DNA of 27,661 nt, taken from positions 1 to 27,661 of the IMG/VR virus record IMGVR_UViG_3300025009_000330. The stretch is one strand, 5' to 3'. The position numbers and the translations under genes are program-made. The notes beneath the pieces were generated by a model that worked only from the letters and a program-made list of their open reading frames with translations, did no database searches and was not told where the DNA came from. Shown one piece after another: positions 21,030-27,661 of the stretch; within the stretch, counting starts at the first letter, position 1, and every line of letters begins with the position of its first letter. The DNA comes from a virus.

Positions 21030-21083
21030 CGCTTCGACTTCGCTCAGCGCAAGCTCCGATCCTCTCCTTAAAATAAGGAGAGG
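21030..21083 (+). repeat. Interspersed palindromic repeats between tail genes
   Basis: CGCTTCGACTTCGCTCAGCG (21030-21049) shares CGCTTCGACT with copy B at 15823. Next to it CCTCTCCTTA (21061-21070) and TAAGGAGAGG (21074-21083) form a 10-bp hairpin with an AAA loop. Both types resemble host-genome interspersed repeats. The hairpin has no T run. Confidence 0.6.
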
Positions 21084-21115
21084 GAGAAAAGATTAATTGA
21101 ATAAGGATTTTTGAA

Positions 21116-21952
21116 ATGACAGTAACGGGACAAAAGAAAATATCTATTTACGATCCGGCAACGGGAACGGTTGTTCAACTAAATAATATTTCCGAGGAAG
21201 GTGAGTTCGAAAAGAAAGGCGCATTTATTAAAACAAGCGCGGGCAGCAGAATGTATTCCGGCGATGAAAGCAAAGCGGAATTCCTTTCGCTCGATTGGAC
21301 TGGCTACGATCAACTTGTTACATGGATGAAAGAAAGAACTCCCGTTCGCTTTGTTACTTACGGACTTGATGAACACATACTTTGGTATGAAGACACCTTA
21401 ATAACAGTTGATTTGAAAACTGTTTTCTCACCTTATAAAAGAAGCGGCTTCAAAATATATTTTGAAAAAGCGGGCGGAGTGCATGAGATTTATAAAGGAG
21501 CAAATTTACTGTACAAAGCAAAAGGATGGAAAGATGTAGACACAAGCAACAAGGCGGATAATTATATAATTAACACCAGTGGCGGTAGTTTTACATTTTT
21601 ATTCCAGAACGGCATGCAAAAAATAAGTTGTGTAACAGATGGAAATTTAACTTTCGCCGCAACCCTTGTTTATCCAATATCAGGAATTACGTTAAATTTA
21701 TTCCAGAGATTTGGGGTGGATAACAACATTATACAAGATCAATATACATATATTAAAGATTTTGGTGGTTCACCTCTAACCAATGTTCACGGTCCCAGGT
21801 CAAATGTTCTTTCAGCAACTTCACCGGCAAACGTATATACATTCGAGTTGTATCTTATCAACGCTAATTATTCAATGGTCAGCGGGAACATTATCCAGAT
21901 TTATTCTCCATACTTAGGTTTAGCATCAACAATATTAGAGATTTTATATTAA
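21116..21952 (+). CDS. Tail protein with tube-like N-terminal domain
   Basis: A 278-aa protein with AAGGATTTTTGAA before its ATG. The N-terminal half (GQKKISIYDPATGTVVQLNN, SRMYSGDESKAEFLSL, DWTGYDQLVTWMKER) parallels the preceding 128-aa protein. The C-terminal half (from about residue 120) is unrelated, serine/asparagine/tyrosine-rich and beta-like, possibly a surface-exposed domain. It may be the main tube protein with a decorated domain, or a minor tail protein. It overlaps the next gene by one base. Confidence 0.55.
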   Translation: MTVTGQKKISIYDPATGTVVQLNNISEEGEFEKKGAFIKTSAGSRMYSGDESKAEFLSLDWTGYDQLVTWMKERTPVRFVTYGLDEHILWYEDTLITVDLKTVFSPYKRSGFKIYFEKAGGVHEIYKGANLLYKAKGWKDVDTSNKADNYIINTSGGSFTFLFQNGMQKISCVTDGNLTFAATLVYPISGITLNLFQRFGVDNNIIQDQYTYIKDFGGSPLTNVHGPRSNVLSATSPANVYTFELYLINANYSMVSGNIIQIYSPYLGLASTILEILY

Positions 21953-22380
21953 TGATAACCGGTGCAAAATATAAATCTCTTCGCATGTTGCGGTTAAAGT
22001 ATTCCGGTACAAGCGCACAAGAACAATTTGAAATTATTAACGAATTCAAATTGAATGAAGAGTACAAAGCAATTAATGAGCTGCGAATTCAAAGGGATGT
22101 TATAGAAAATTTTATTGTAAAACTTAAAACGGAAATTGATCTTAATACTCAGTGCAAATTTACCGGCAAAGTAAAAGAACTGGAAACAGAGCTTGCCGCA
22201 ATTGAAACACAACTGAATGAGATTAACAGTGAACTTGCTAATAAAGATGCTGAAAAGATTTCTGTTGTTGAATATTACGAAAGCCTCTTTGAAATTTTAT
22301 TTGGTGAAAAAAAACCGTTCGACGAAATAGATATAGCGGCAGTAAACAAAGCATACAAAGATTTTTTTTTGAGTTTGTAA
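21952..22380 (+). CDS. Tail assembly chaperone, short form (gpG-analog)
   Basis: A 142-aa helical, charged protein directly before the tape measure gene, the place of the tail assembly chaperones. Coiled stretches (RIQRDVIENFIVKLKTEIDL, KVKELETELAAIETQLNEIN) are followed by EYYESLFEILFG and YKDFFLSL. Near its end nine T in a row (22362-22370) followed by G give a slippery TTTTTTG; the stop is three codons later. Ribosomes slipping back one base would add the 89-residue frame to 22640. Chaperone pairs of this kind guide tape measure folding in siphovirus-like tails. Confidence 0.65.
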   Translation: MITGAKYKSLRMLRLKYSGTSAQEQFEIINEFKLNEEYKAINELRIQRDVIENFIVKLKTEIDLNTQCKFTGKVKELETELAAIETQLNEINSELANKDAEKISVVEYYESLFEILFGEKKPFDEIDIAAVNKAYKDFFLSL

Positions 22381-22640
22381 AACAGTTCTCTCAGTTTGTT
22401 AATGATCTTGAAATTCTTAAAGAACTTCCTTCTCCGCCAAAAATTAAACGACCACCGGAATATGAGGATTACGATAACGATGTAAAATTTGTCCGGGAAC
22501 AATATTACAAGATGCACTGGGAATACAAAAGCATACTTCTTAGATTTACTTCCACACCGCAAGAGTTCGATTACCTTTTCAACAAGCCCGTTCACGAAGT
22601 TTCAAAATTCATTATTAAAAAACAGTTAGGCGCAGAATGA
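22365..22640 (+). CDS. Chaperone extension by -1 frameshift (gpGT-analog)
   Basis: From the slippery run, the -1 frame is open for 89 codons (EFVKQFSQFVNDLEILKELP at its start, KFIIKKQLGAE at its end) to TGA 22638-22640. It lacks an in-frame ATG until mid-way (about 22510), so translation by frameshift at T TTT TTG (22365-22371) is the simplest explanation; the fusion would be about 229 aa. The stop overlaps the start of the tape measure gene by 4 bases. Composition is protein-like, with a proline-rich hinge (SPPKIKRPPEY). The same pattern could come from a miscounted T in the homopolymer, in which case it is one long gene. Confidence 0.7.
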   Translation, partial: FFEFVKQFSQFVNDLEILKELPSPPKIKRPPEYEDYDNDVKFVREQYYKMHWEYKSILLRFTSTPQEFDYLFNKPVHEVSKFIIKKQLGAE

Positions 22641-25603
22641 GCGACATAGAATTAAAATTATTACTCGATGGAAAACAACACGACGCCACACTTCTTAACA
22701 GTGATAAAATTTGGCAGCAATTAAGAAGAACCGCGCTTGATACATACAACAAAATGCAAAGCGGAAGTAAACCAGTTGAAGGTTCACTTGGTGCAATGCG
22801 TGAACGTCTCGAAAGATTGAATTCAATTTTTGACAGAACAAAAGTTGGCAGCGATCGTTTTAATTCTATTGCGGCGGAAGTTGGAAAAACAAAAGATAAA
22901 ATTAGAGAAGCAGAAGCACAGGCAGCAATATTTTCTCATAGAACTGAAAGCGTTGCTGATAAATTAAGCATGTGGGGAAATGCTGTTACCGGTTTTAATC
23001 AAGGATTAGAACTTGCAAGAAAAGGATTAGATTTTTTTAGCAAGCCTCTTAACATTGCCGGACAGTTTGAAGATGCGAAAGTTCAACTAAGTGTTTTACT
23101 TGGCGGAGTTGATGCGGCACAAAAAAGAATAGATGAACTCGCTCAATTTAGTGCGAGTACACCTTTTGAATTTCCTCAGATAGTGCAAGCCTCAAAAGTT
23201 TTACAAACATTTGGCGGAGATATACTAGCAGTCGGAAAAAATTTAACAATGATTGGTGATGTAAGCAGTGGAACCGGGCAACCGATTGAAGAACTCGCGT
23301 TACATTTTGGAAGATTGTACGATTCAATACAAAGCGGCAGACCGGCGGGCGAAGCATTAATGCGTTTGCAAGAAATTGGAGCGCTTACCGGAAAGAGCCG
23401 TGAGGAAATTGAGAAAGCTATTTCTTCCAACAAAGATGCCGCCGCAACTTGGGATATTGTTACAAACTCGCTAGGCAGATACAAGGGAATGATGGAACAA
23501 CAAAGCCAAACCTTAAACGGAATGGCAAGTAATATGAGAGATCAAATTACTTTGTTGTTACGCGACGCGGGTAATGAAGTACTGCCAATTGCAAAAGATA
23601 TTTATGATGTGTTGATTCCGGCAATTGGCGACTTGCGCGGGAACCTTGATGTAATTATTCCAACTATGAAAACAATTGCAATCGTAACAGCCGCATGGAC
23701 TTTAGCAATGTATGGAGCGGAAGCGGCTGCAAAAGCTAAAGCAATTGCAACAGCATTGGCGACATATGCGGTTAAGCTTTTCAACTTTACGATGGCAATG
23801 AATCCAATCGCCGCAACTGTTGCCGCGCTTATTAGTTTAGTCGCAATACTTGCTCAAGTAACAGATGGATTTAATTTCACTACTATGGCTGTTAAAGATG
23901 AGATAAAAGCAAAGAAAGAAGAAATTGAATCAACGCGGATTAGTTTAGGATTGCAAGAAGATAATATTAAGAGACTGATTGAAGAAGCAAAAAGAACAAA
24001 CGCTACTGCCGAAACTATTGATAACTTAAATAAGAAACTTGAAGAAACAAATCAACGAAGAATACAGTTAGCAAATACTGAAAGTTGGATTAAAGCAACA
24101 GAAGCAGCAACCGAATATATTGACAGTTTAGAAAACCTTGCCGGTGGTGTAATTGGAAATTTGCTTTCCGGTAAAAGTGTTGGTGAAACTGTTCTTGATG
24201 TTCAAAATGCTTTGAGTCGTGAGGAGTTTGCAAAGACTCAATTATTTACCGGAAGTATTGAAAAGAGAATTCAAGCTGCTAACGTTCGTATGAACGGCGC
24301 TACACTTGAGCAAAAGAAAATATTATTAACATATATTCAAACTCTTCAAAGCATGGATTCTCTAAATGCGAATGCTTCTAAAGTTCCGGTAGTAGGAATT
24401 GTTGCAAAAGATGAAGAGAAAAAAATAGGTGAATTAAAAAAGGAAGTTAATACACTTAAAGCTAGTCTTGATAATTACAAGCCGACTCAGTTAGCTGAAA
24501 TTGAAGCGGTAAATAAACAGATTGAAGCTAAAGAAAAATTGATTAGTGTAATTGAGAAAGAAAAAGTTTCTCGCGGCGGCTCAAGCTCTAACAAAGTTAC
24601 TACAACTGTTGAAACTGTTAAGCGCGATATTACAATTCCAAACTTGCAAGCAAAAGGAGCCGATACGCAATCGAGCAGCTATCAAAAAGAAATTGATTCG
24701 ATGAATATTCTTAATGCCGCGAAGGAAGAATTTTTTAGAAAAGATTTGGAGCGGTATGAAGAAGAAAAATTTAATCAATGGCTGAACGTTGCAACACAAA
24801 CCGAAATAGATAACATGCTGCTTGCAGAGCACCAGAATATTTCATCATTAAAAAGCCAGTTACTAGCGTCGGAAGATTTAGAAAAACAACAAGCTTTAGA
24901 AAAAGATATTCAACGCGCGGAACAAAAGAAAAATGTCTTACAAAATGAAGCTCAGGCATTAAAGAACTATGTAATTCAAGAAATGCAATATGGAACGCAG
25001 CAATATGATGCAAAGGAAAATTTAGGAAAACAATTCAATAGGCTTGCAAATGAAGCCACACGCAACGCGATTTCGAACGCAATTATGGCATCTGTTGCTG
25101 AAGAAATGGCTTGGGTAGTTAAGATTGTTCCGTGGCCGTTTAATATAATTGCCGCACCGGCAGCCGGTTTAGCAATTCAATATTTGTTAGAACAAGCTAT
25201 TCCAAAATTTGCAACCGGCGAAGTTGACATAGTTGGAAGCTCTCACGCGAATGGCGGAAGGATGGTGAACATTGAGGGCGGAGAATCAATTATTAACAGA
25301 AACGCTACTCAAAAAAATAGAGATGTGCTTGAGTTAATAAACAACGGTGCAACTTTATCAGTTTCGGAACAAAATCGTGCCGCAAAAATAAACAGCATTT
25401 TAACAATGCCATTGCCAAATAATACTGTAAATAATTTTTCCAATGTATCCGCAAATTTTGAAGCGGGCATGAATAGAATGTCTGAAAGATTGGAAAGTAA
25501 ATTTGATAAACTTATTGAAGTAGAAAGAAAAATTACTCTATCACTTTCTGAATTTGATGAAAAATACAGCAACTATAAAAAATCAATTGATGAGTTGAAA
25601 TAA
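22637..25603 (+). CDS. Tape measure protein
   Basis: A 988-aa protein that sets tail length and probably aids DNA passage. Helical, alanine/glutamate/lysine-rich. Residues about 130-260 hold the conserved tape-measure segment (AKVQLSVLLGGVDAAQKRID, FSASTPFEFPQIVQASKVLQ, GRLYDSIQSGRPAGEALMRL). Hydrophobic stretches lie at about 345-410 (LAMYGAEAAAKAKAIATALA, MAMNPIAATVAALISLVAIL) and 840-865. Long coiled coils occur at 425-480 and 615-660. The C-terminal part carries FATGEVDIVGSSHANGGRMV, NIEGGESIIN, a motif frequent near the end of such proteins. The start overlaps the chaperone-extension stop, ensuring coupling. A tail of roughly 140-150 nm would follow from the usual 0.15 nm per residue. 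Confidence 0.88.
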   Translation: MSDIELKLLLDGKQHDATLLNSDKIWQQLRRTALDTYNKMQSGSKPVEGSLGAMRERLERLNSIFDRTKVGSDRFNSIAAEVGKTKDKIREAEAQAAIFSHRTESVADKLSMWGNAVTGFNQGLELARKGLDFFSKPLNIAGQFEDAKVQLSVLLGGVDAAQKRIDELAQFSASTPFEFPQIVQASKVLQTFGGDILAVGKNLTMIGDVSSGTGQPIEELALHFGRLYDSIQSGRPAGEALMRLQEIGALTGKSREEIEKAISSNKDAAATWDIVTNSLGRYKGMMEQQSQTLNGMASNMRDQITLLLRDAGNEVLPIAKDIYDVLIPAIGDLRGNLDVIIPTMKTIAIVTAAWTLAMYGAEAAAKAKAIATALATYAVKLFNFTMAMNPIAATVAALISLVAILAQVTDGFNFTTMAVKDEIKAKKEEIESTRISLGLQEDNIKRLIEEAKRTNATAETIDNLNKKLEETNQRRIQLANTESWIKATEAATEYIDSLENLAGGVIGNLLSGKSVGETVLDVQNALSREEFAKTQLFTGSIEKRIQAANVRMNGATLEQKKILLTYIQTLQSMDSLNANASKVPVVGIVAKDEEKKIGELKKEVNTLKASLDNYKPTQLAEIEAVNKQIEAKEKLISVIEKEKVSRGGSSSNKVTTTVETVKRDITIPNLQAKGADTQSSSYQKEIDSMNILNAAKEEFFRKDLERYEEEKFNQWLNVATQTEIDNMLLAEHQNISSLKSQLLASEDLEKQQALEKDIQRAEQKKNVLQNEAQALKNYVIQEMQYGTQQYDAKENLGKQFNRLANEATRNAISNAIMASVAEEMAWVVKIVPWPFNIIAAPAAGLAIQYLLEQAIPKFATGEVDIVGSSHANGGRMVNIEGGESIINRNATQKNRDVLELINNGATLSVSEQNRAAKINSILTMPLPNNTVNNFSNVSANFEAGMNRMSERLESKFDKLIEVERKITLSLSEFDEKYSNYKKSIDELK

Positions 25604-27543
25604 TGGCATTCACTAAATTTGTTGAGACACCGCTTTACTACAACACCGAGCATAATTACAAAGTTGAATTATACATTGATGACGCGGCTCCTCCAGCATT
25701 AAGAACAATGCAAACAACCGGCGATTATAAAATTACGCGCGGCAATGCAAGTCCGGCACATAAGTATGAACCAATAGCCAACACCTTCGCAGATATTCAG
25801 TTTATTGATGAGGCTGGATTTTTGCAAGGAATAATAGAATCGAAACCGGATCACTTATTGAAGTGTAGAATTATTGAAGACGGAACAACGGAAGTGTTTG
25901 CGGGATTTATTACAGCTAATAGATTGAAAAGAAAATTCTTGCAAGAGCTGGAAACAATATCTATCCGCGCTTACGATGGCTTTAATTATCTTAAAACATT
26001 TACAGATTTTACTCTACTGCCGCAAGGCAAACAACCGATTTCGAATATGTTAATGGCTATTCTTAATAAACTAAATCTGAATAGAAACCTTTGGCTCTCA
26101 ATACAAACATATCCAACAACAACTACAACACCCATAAAACCGGCTGATTTTATCGGCTTCGATGTTGCTGATTACTCTTTATTAAATGACGATGCTACTT
26201 ACTACGATTTGTTAGTTGATTTATTGAAGTCGTTAACATGCCAACTTACTTCTGATAGCGGAGATTTTTGGATTAGGCAGATACCTACTTTTGTGAGCGG
26301 GACACTTTATTTTCAGAAAGTAAATTATTCGACCGGTGCTTCAGATTACAGCACATCAAGCGTAACCTTTAGCAGCTTAACTTCGCATCTTGCGGAAGCT
26401 CCAAAGAAATTTAGTATGAAAAGCATTGATAAAATTTCTTTCATTCAATCGGTAAAAAAAGATGATGCTGTTAAGTTCATGCAGCGCAAAAAATATTTAA
26501 CATGGGTAAATCCATTTTTCAAAGATGGTGTGAACGGATGGACGCAATACGGAGCGGCTGGTATATTTGATAATTGTGTCCATGTATATCCCACTAACAG
26601 TTTGGAGCAACTTTCAAGTTATATAACATGCGGCGAAGAAATTGAAATATTATTCTCGTCAACCGTAGTACAGTGGATAAATAGCATATCTGAAAACATG
26701 TATGATATTCCGTTAGTGCGCTTAATTGCATTAGAAACGGGAAGCGATGCTGATGAAGTGAAATATTATAATTTTCAGACTGATACGTGGGATAATTCCT
26801 TCTTAGGTAATGATGCAAAGGTTGATTTGGAAGTTGAGACGCCAAAATATCCGGGGGCATTAGTAAAGAGTTTAGGCATTCCGAATTATTACATGAAGAC
26901 GCTTGTCAAAAATATTTCTACGACGATGCCAAATTTTACTAACGGTAAAGGATCAATTTGGATAGTACTACTTGGAGGCACAGCCTCACCAAACTCTAAA
27001 CCTAAGAACATTACAGCGCAACATAACTACGCAATAGTTAGATATAAAGAAACTGTTGCTGATAATAATAATCCATTCCCCACAGAAGAACGCCATATAT
27101 GTTCAATATCAGTTCCAAAGAATTTGAGTGAGATTAATGTAAAGTTTAACGATACCGATCCATATATTCCTTTATCGTTTTATGACATGAACGATTCGTA
27201 TTGGGAAGGAGCATCCGGAGGAACGACTTACGTTAAAACAGTTTTTTGGACACCCGGAACATTGCCTTTAATGCAGTTACTCTCACAAAATATTCTTGAA
27301 AGTGATGCAAACAATTTGACCGGCTTTGATGTTGTATTCAATACAATGCCTGGTAGTAAGCCGATGTTTTATAATCGCGTTTCTGCCAATTACGAAGGAC
27401 TTGGAGCTAAAATATATTTGCCTGTCTATGAAGAACGTTACCTACTAGGCACAGATTACAAGGTAAGAATGGTATTAATAGAGCACGAAAGGAAGACAGT
27501 TACGAAGACTTATACGAACGAATATGTATTCTCAGACGAATAA
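25603..27543 (+). CDS. Tail tip / distal tail protein (hub-like)
   Basis: A 646-aa protein, last gene of the element, overlapping the tape measure stop (TAATG). Beta-rich N-terminus: YYNTEHNYKVELYIDDAAPP, ITRGNASPAHKYEPIANTFA, ADIQFIDEAGFLQGIIESKP, VFAGFITANRLKRKFLQELE, ISIRAYDGFNYLKTF. The order resembles tail-tip/baseplate hub proteins of Bacteroidota prophages ('y-x-Y...v-x-i-xD-...-G-x-L..., f-x-G-x-v...'). The middle and end are rich in aromatic and polar residues, and could bind a receptor. No other tail-fibre gene follows, so receptor recognition may reside here. Confidence 0.6.
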   Translation: MAFTKFVETPLYYNTEHNYKVELYIDDAAPPALRTMQTTGDYKITRGNASPAHKYEPIANTFADIQFIDEAGFLQGIIESKPDHLLKCRIIEDGTTEVFAGFITANRLKRKFLQELETISIRAYDGFNYLKTFTDFTLLPQGKQPISNMLMAILNKLNLNRNLWLSIQTYPTTTTTPIKPADFIGFDVADYSLLNDDATYYDLLVDLLKSLTCQLTSDSGDFWIRQIPTFVSGTLYFQKVNYSTGASDYSTSSVTFSSLTSHLAEAPKKFSMKSIDKISFIQSVKKDDAVKFMQRKKYLTWVNPFFKDGVNGWTQYGAAGIFDNCVHVYPTNSLEQLSSYITCGEEIEILFSSTVVQWINSISENMYDIPLVRLIALETGSDADEVKYYNFQTDTWDNSFLGNDAKVDLEVETPKYPGALVKSLGIPNYYMKTLVKNISTTMPNFTNGKGSIWIVLLGGTASPNSKPKNITAQHNYAIVRYKETVADNNNPFPTEERHICSISVPKNLSEINVKFNDTDPYIPLSFYDMNDSYWEGASGGTTYVKTVFWTPGTLPLMQLLSQNILESDANNLTGFDVVFNTMPGSKPMFYNRVSANYEGLGAKIYLPVYEERYLLGTDYKVRMVLIEHERKTVTKTYTNEYVFSDE

Positions 27544-27570
27544 AAAGCCGCCAAAATTGCTAAATTTGTA

Positions 27571-27588
27571 CTGCAAAATTTTTTGCAG
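27571..27588. repeat. Near-perfect palindrome at the right end
   Basis: CTGCAAAATTTTTTGCAG pairs CTGCAAAA with TTTTGCAG around TT. It brings an inverted half-site (R3, 27571-27578) against the R2 repeat. It may act as a third transposase contact and as a weak terminator after the last gene, whose stop lies 28 bp upstream. Confidence 0.6.
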
Positions 27589-27598
27589 TTAATTCGCA
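27575..27598 (-). repeat. Right-end transposase binding site R2
   Basis: On the minus strand TGCGAATTAACTGCAAAAAA, continuing into ATTTT; identical over 19 bp to L2. Inner of the two right-end sites. Confidence 0.7.
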
Positions 27599-27601
27599 CA
27601 A

Positions 27602-27621
27602 TTTTTTTGCAGATAATTCGC
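27602..27621 (-). repeat. Right-end transposase binding site R1
   Basis: On the minus strand GCGAATTATCTGCAAAAAAA. Outermost right-end copy; one base differs from the ATTAACTGC core (ATTATCTGC). The spacing R1-R2 is about 23 bp, tighter than L1-L2 (about 57 bp), so the two ends are asymmetric, as in Mu. Confidence 0.75.
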
Positions 27622-27661
27622 AAATGCACAGTATTCGGGTTGGTTTACAGTTCGAGCGAAA

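Larger units (their letters stand above)
32..27630. mobile_element. Mu-like transposable prophage, essentially complete
   Basis: The element is bounded by inverted copies of a GAATTAACTGCAAAAA-type repeat and carries a MuA-like transposase, immunity, packaging, head, lysis and tail genes in phage order. Both outermost repeats are preceded, exactly 11 nt out, by 5'-TG, the terminal dinucleotide of Mu-type elements, giving limits 32 and 27630. Under this reading the flanking 5-mers (catat and gtatt) do not match. Alternatively the direct repeat TGCACA (32-37 and 27625-27630) is a target duplication and the element is 38-27624. The outer limits are therefore certain only to about 6 bp. No gene is visibly broken. 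Confidence 0.9.

Noticed and set aside
23148-25572. Leftward reading frames within the tape measure gene
   Set aside because: Antisense shadows of a long gene with clear tape-measure motifs; no ribosome sites.

Overview
The window holds one essentially complete Mu-like (transposable) prophage with about 30 bp of flanking DNA on each side. The ends carry inverted copies of a GAATTAACTGCAAAAA-type repeat, two at each end, as expected for binding sites of a MuA-family transposase. That transposase is encoded at 2770-4761 (663 aa, DDE residues D241/D331/E388). The DNA is A+T-rich. The best promoter has a TTGACA box and, 17 bp on, a TAnnTTTG box, the -7 element known from Bacteroidota. Several short GC-rich palindromes resemble interspersed repeats common in that group. 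I infer a host in the Bacteroidota/Ignavibacteriota assemblage; no host gene is present to prove it.

Layout. (1) 32-346: left end with transposase sites and three copies of ATTTCCGATAA. (2) 347-1490: leftward immunity genes (XRE repressor plus a SHOCT-domain protein) and the operator/promoter region. (3) 1491-10370: rightward early region with two HTH regulators, the transposase, a coiled-coil protein where MuB would be expected, a GemA-like protein, then many small overlapping ORFs of mostly unknown role. A MuF-like minor head protein, a KTSC-domain protein and a membrane protein with a degenerate HExxH-like motif sit among them. (4) 10408-10474: convergent terminator region. (5) 15615-10475: leftward packaging/head-neck block with gp36-like and gp37-like connectors, small and large terminase, portal and gpG-like morphogenesis protein. 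(6) 15616-15757: divergent promoter region. (7) 15758-27543: rightward late block with a charged protein, scaffold, major capsid protein, a secreted protein, lysis genes, two tail-tube-like paralogs, tail assembly chaperones joined by a likely -1 frameshift, tape measure and tail-tip protein. The right end follows at once.

The genes describe a siphovirus-like particle: tape measure and frameshifted chaperones, but no contractile sheath or baseplate wedge. It replicates by transposition and packages with Mu gp27/gp28/gp29-type proteins. Most notable are the lack of a MuB-type ATPase, the inversion of the packaging block against the capsid/tail block, a head protein placed in the early operon, the frameshift extension at 22371-22640 that has no conventional start, a 20-mer recurring in the same frame in three genes, and short palindromic repeats, two of which are translated in frame inside phage genes. 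All functions are read from sequence by eye and not from database searches.
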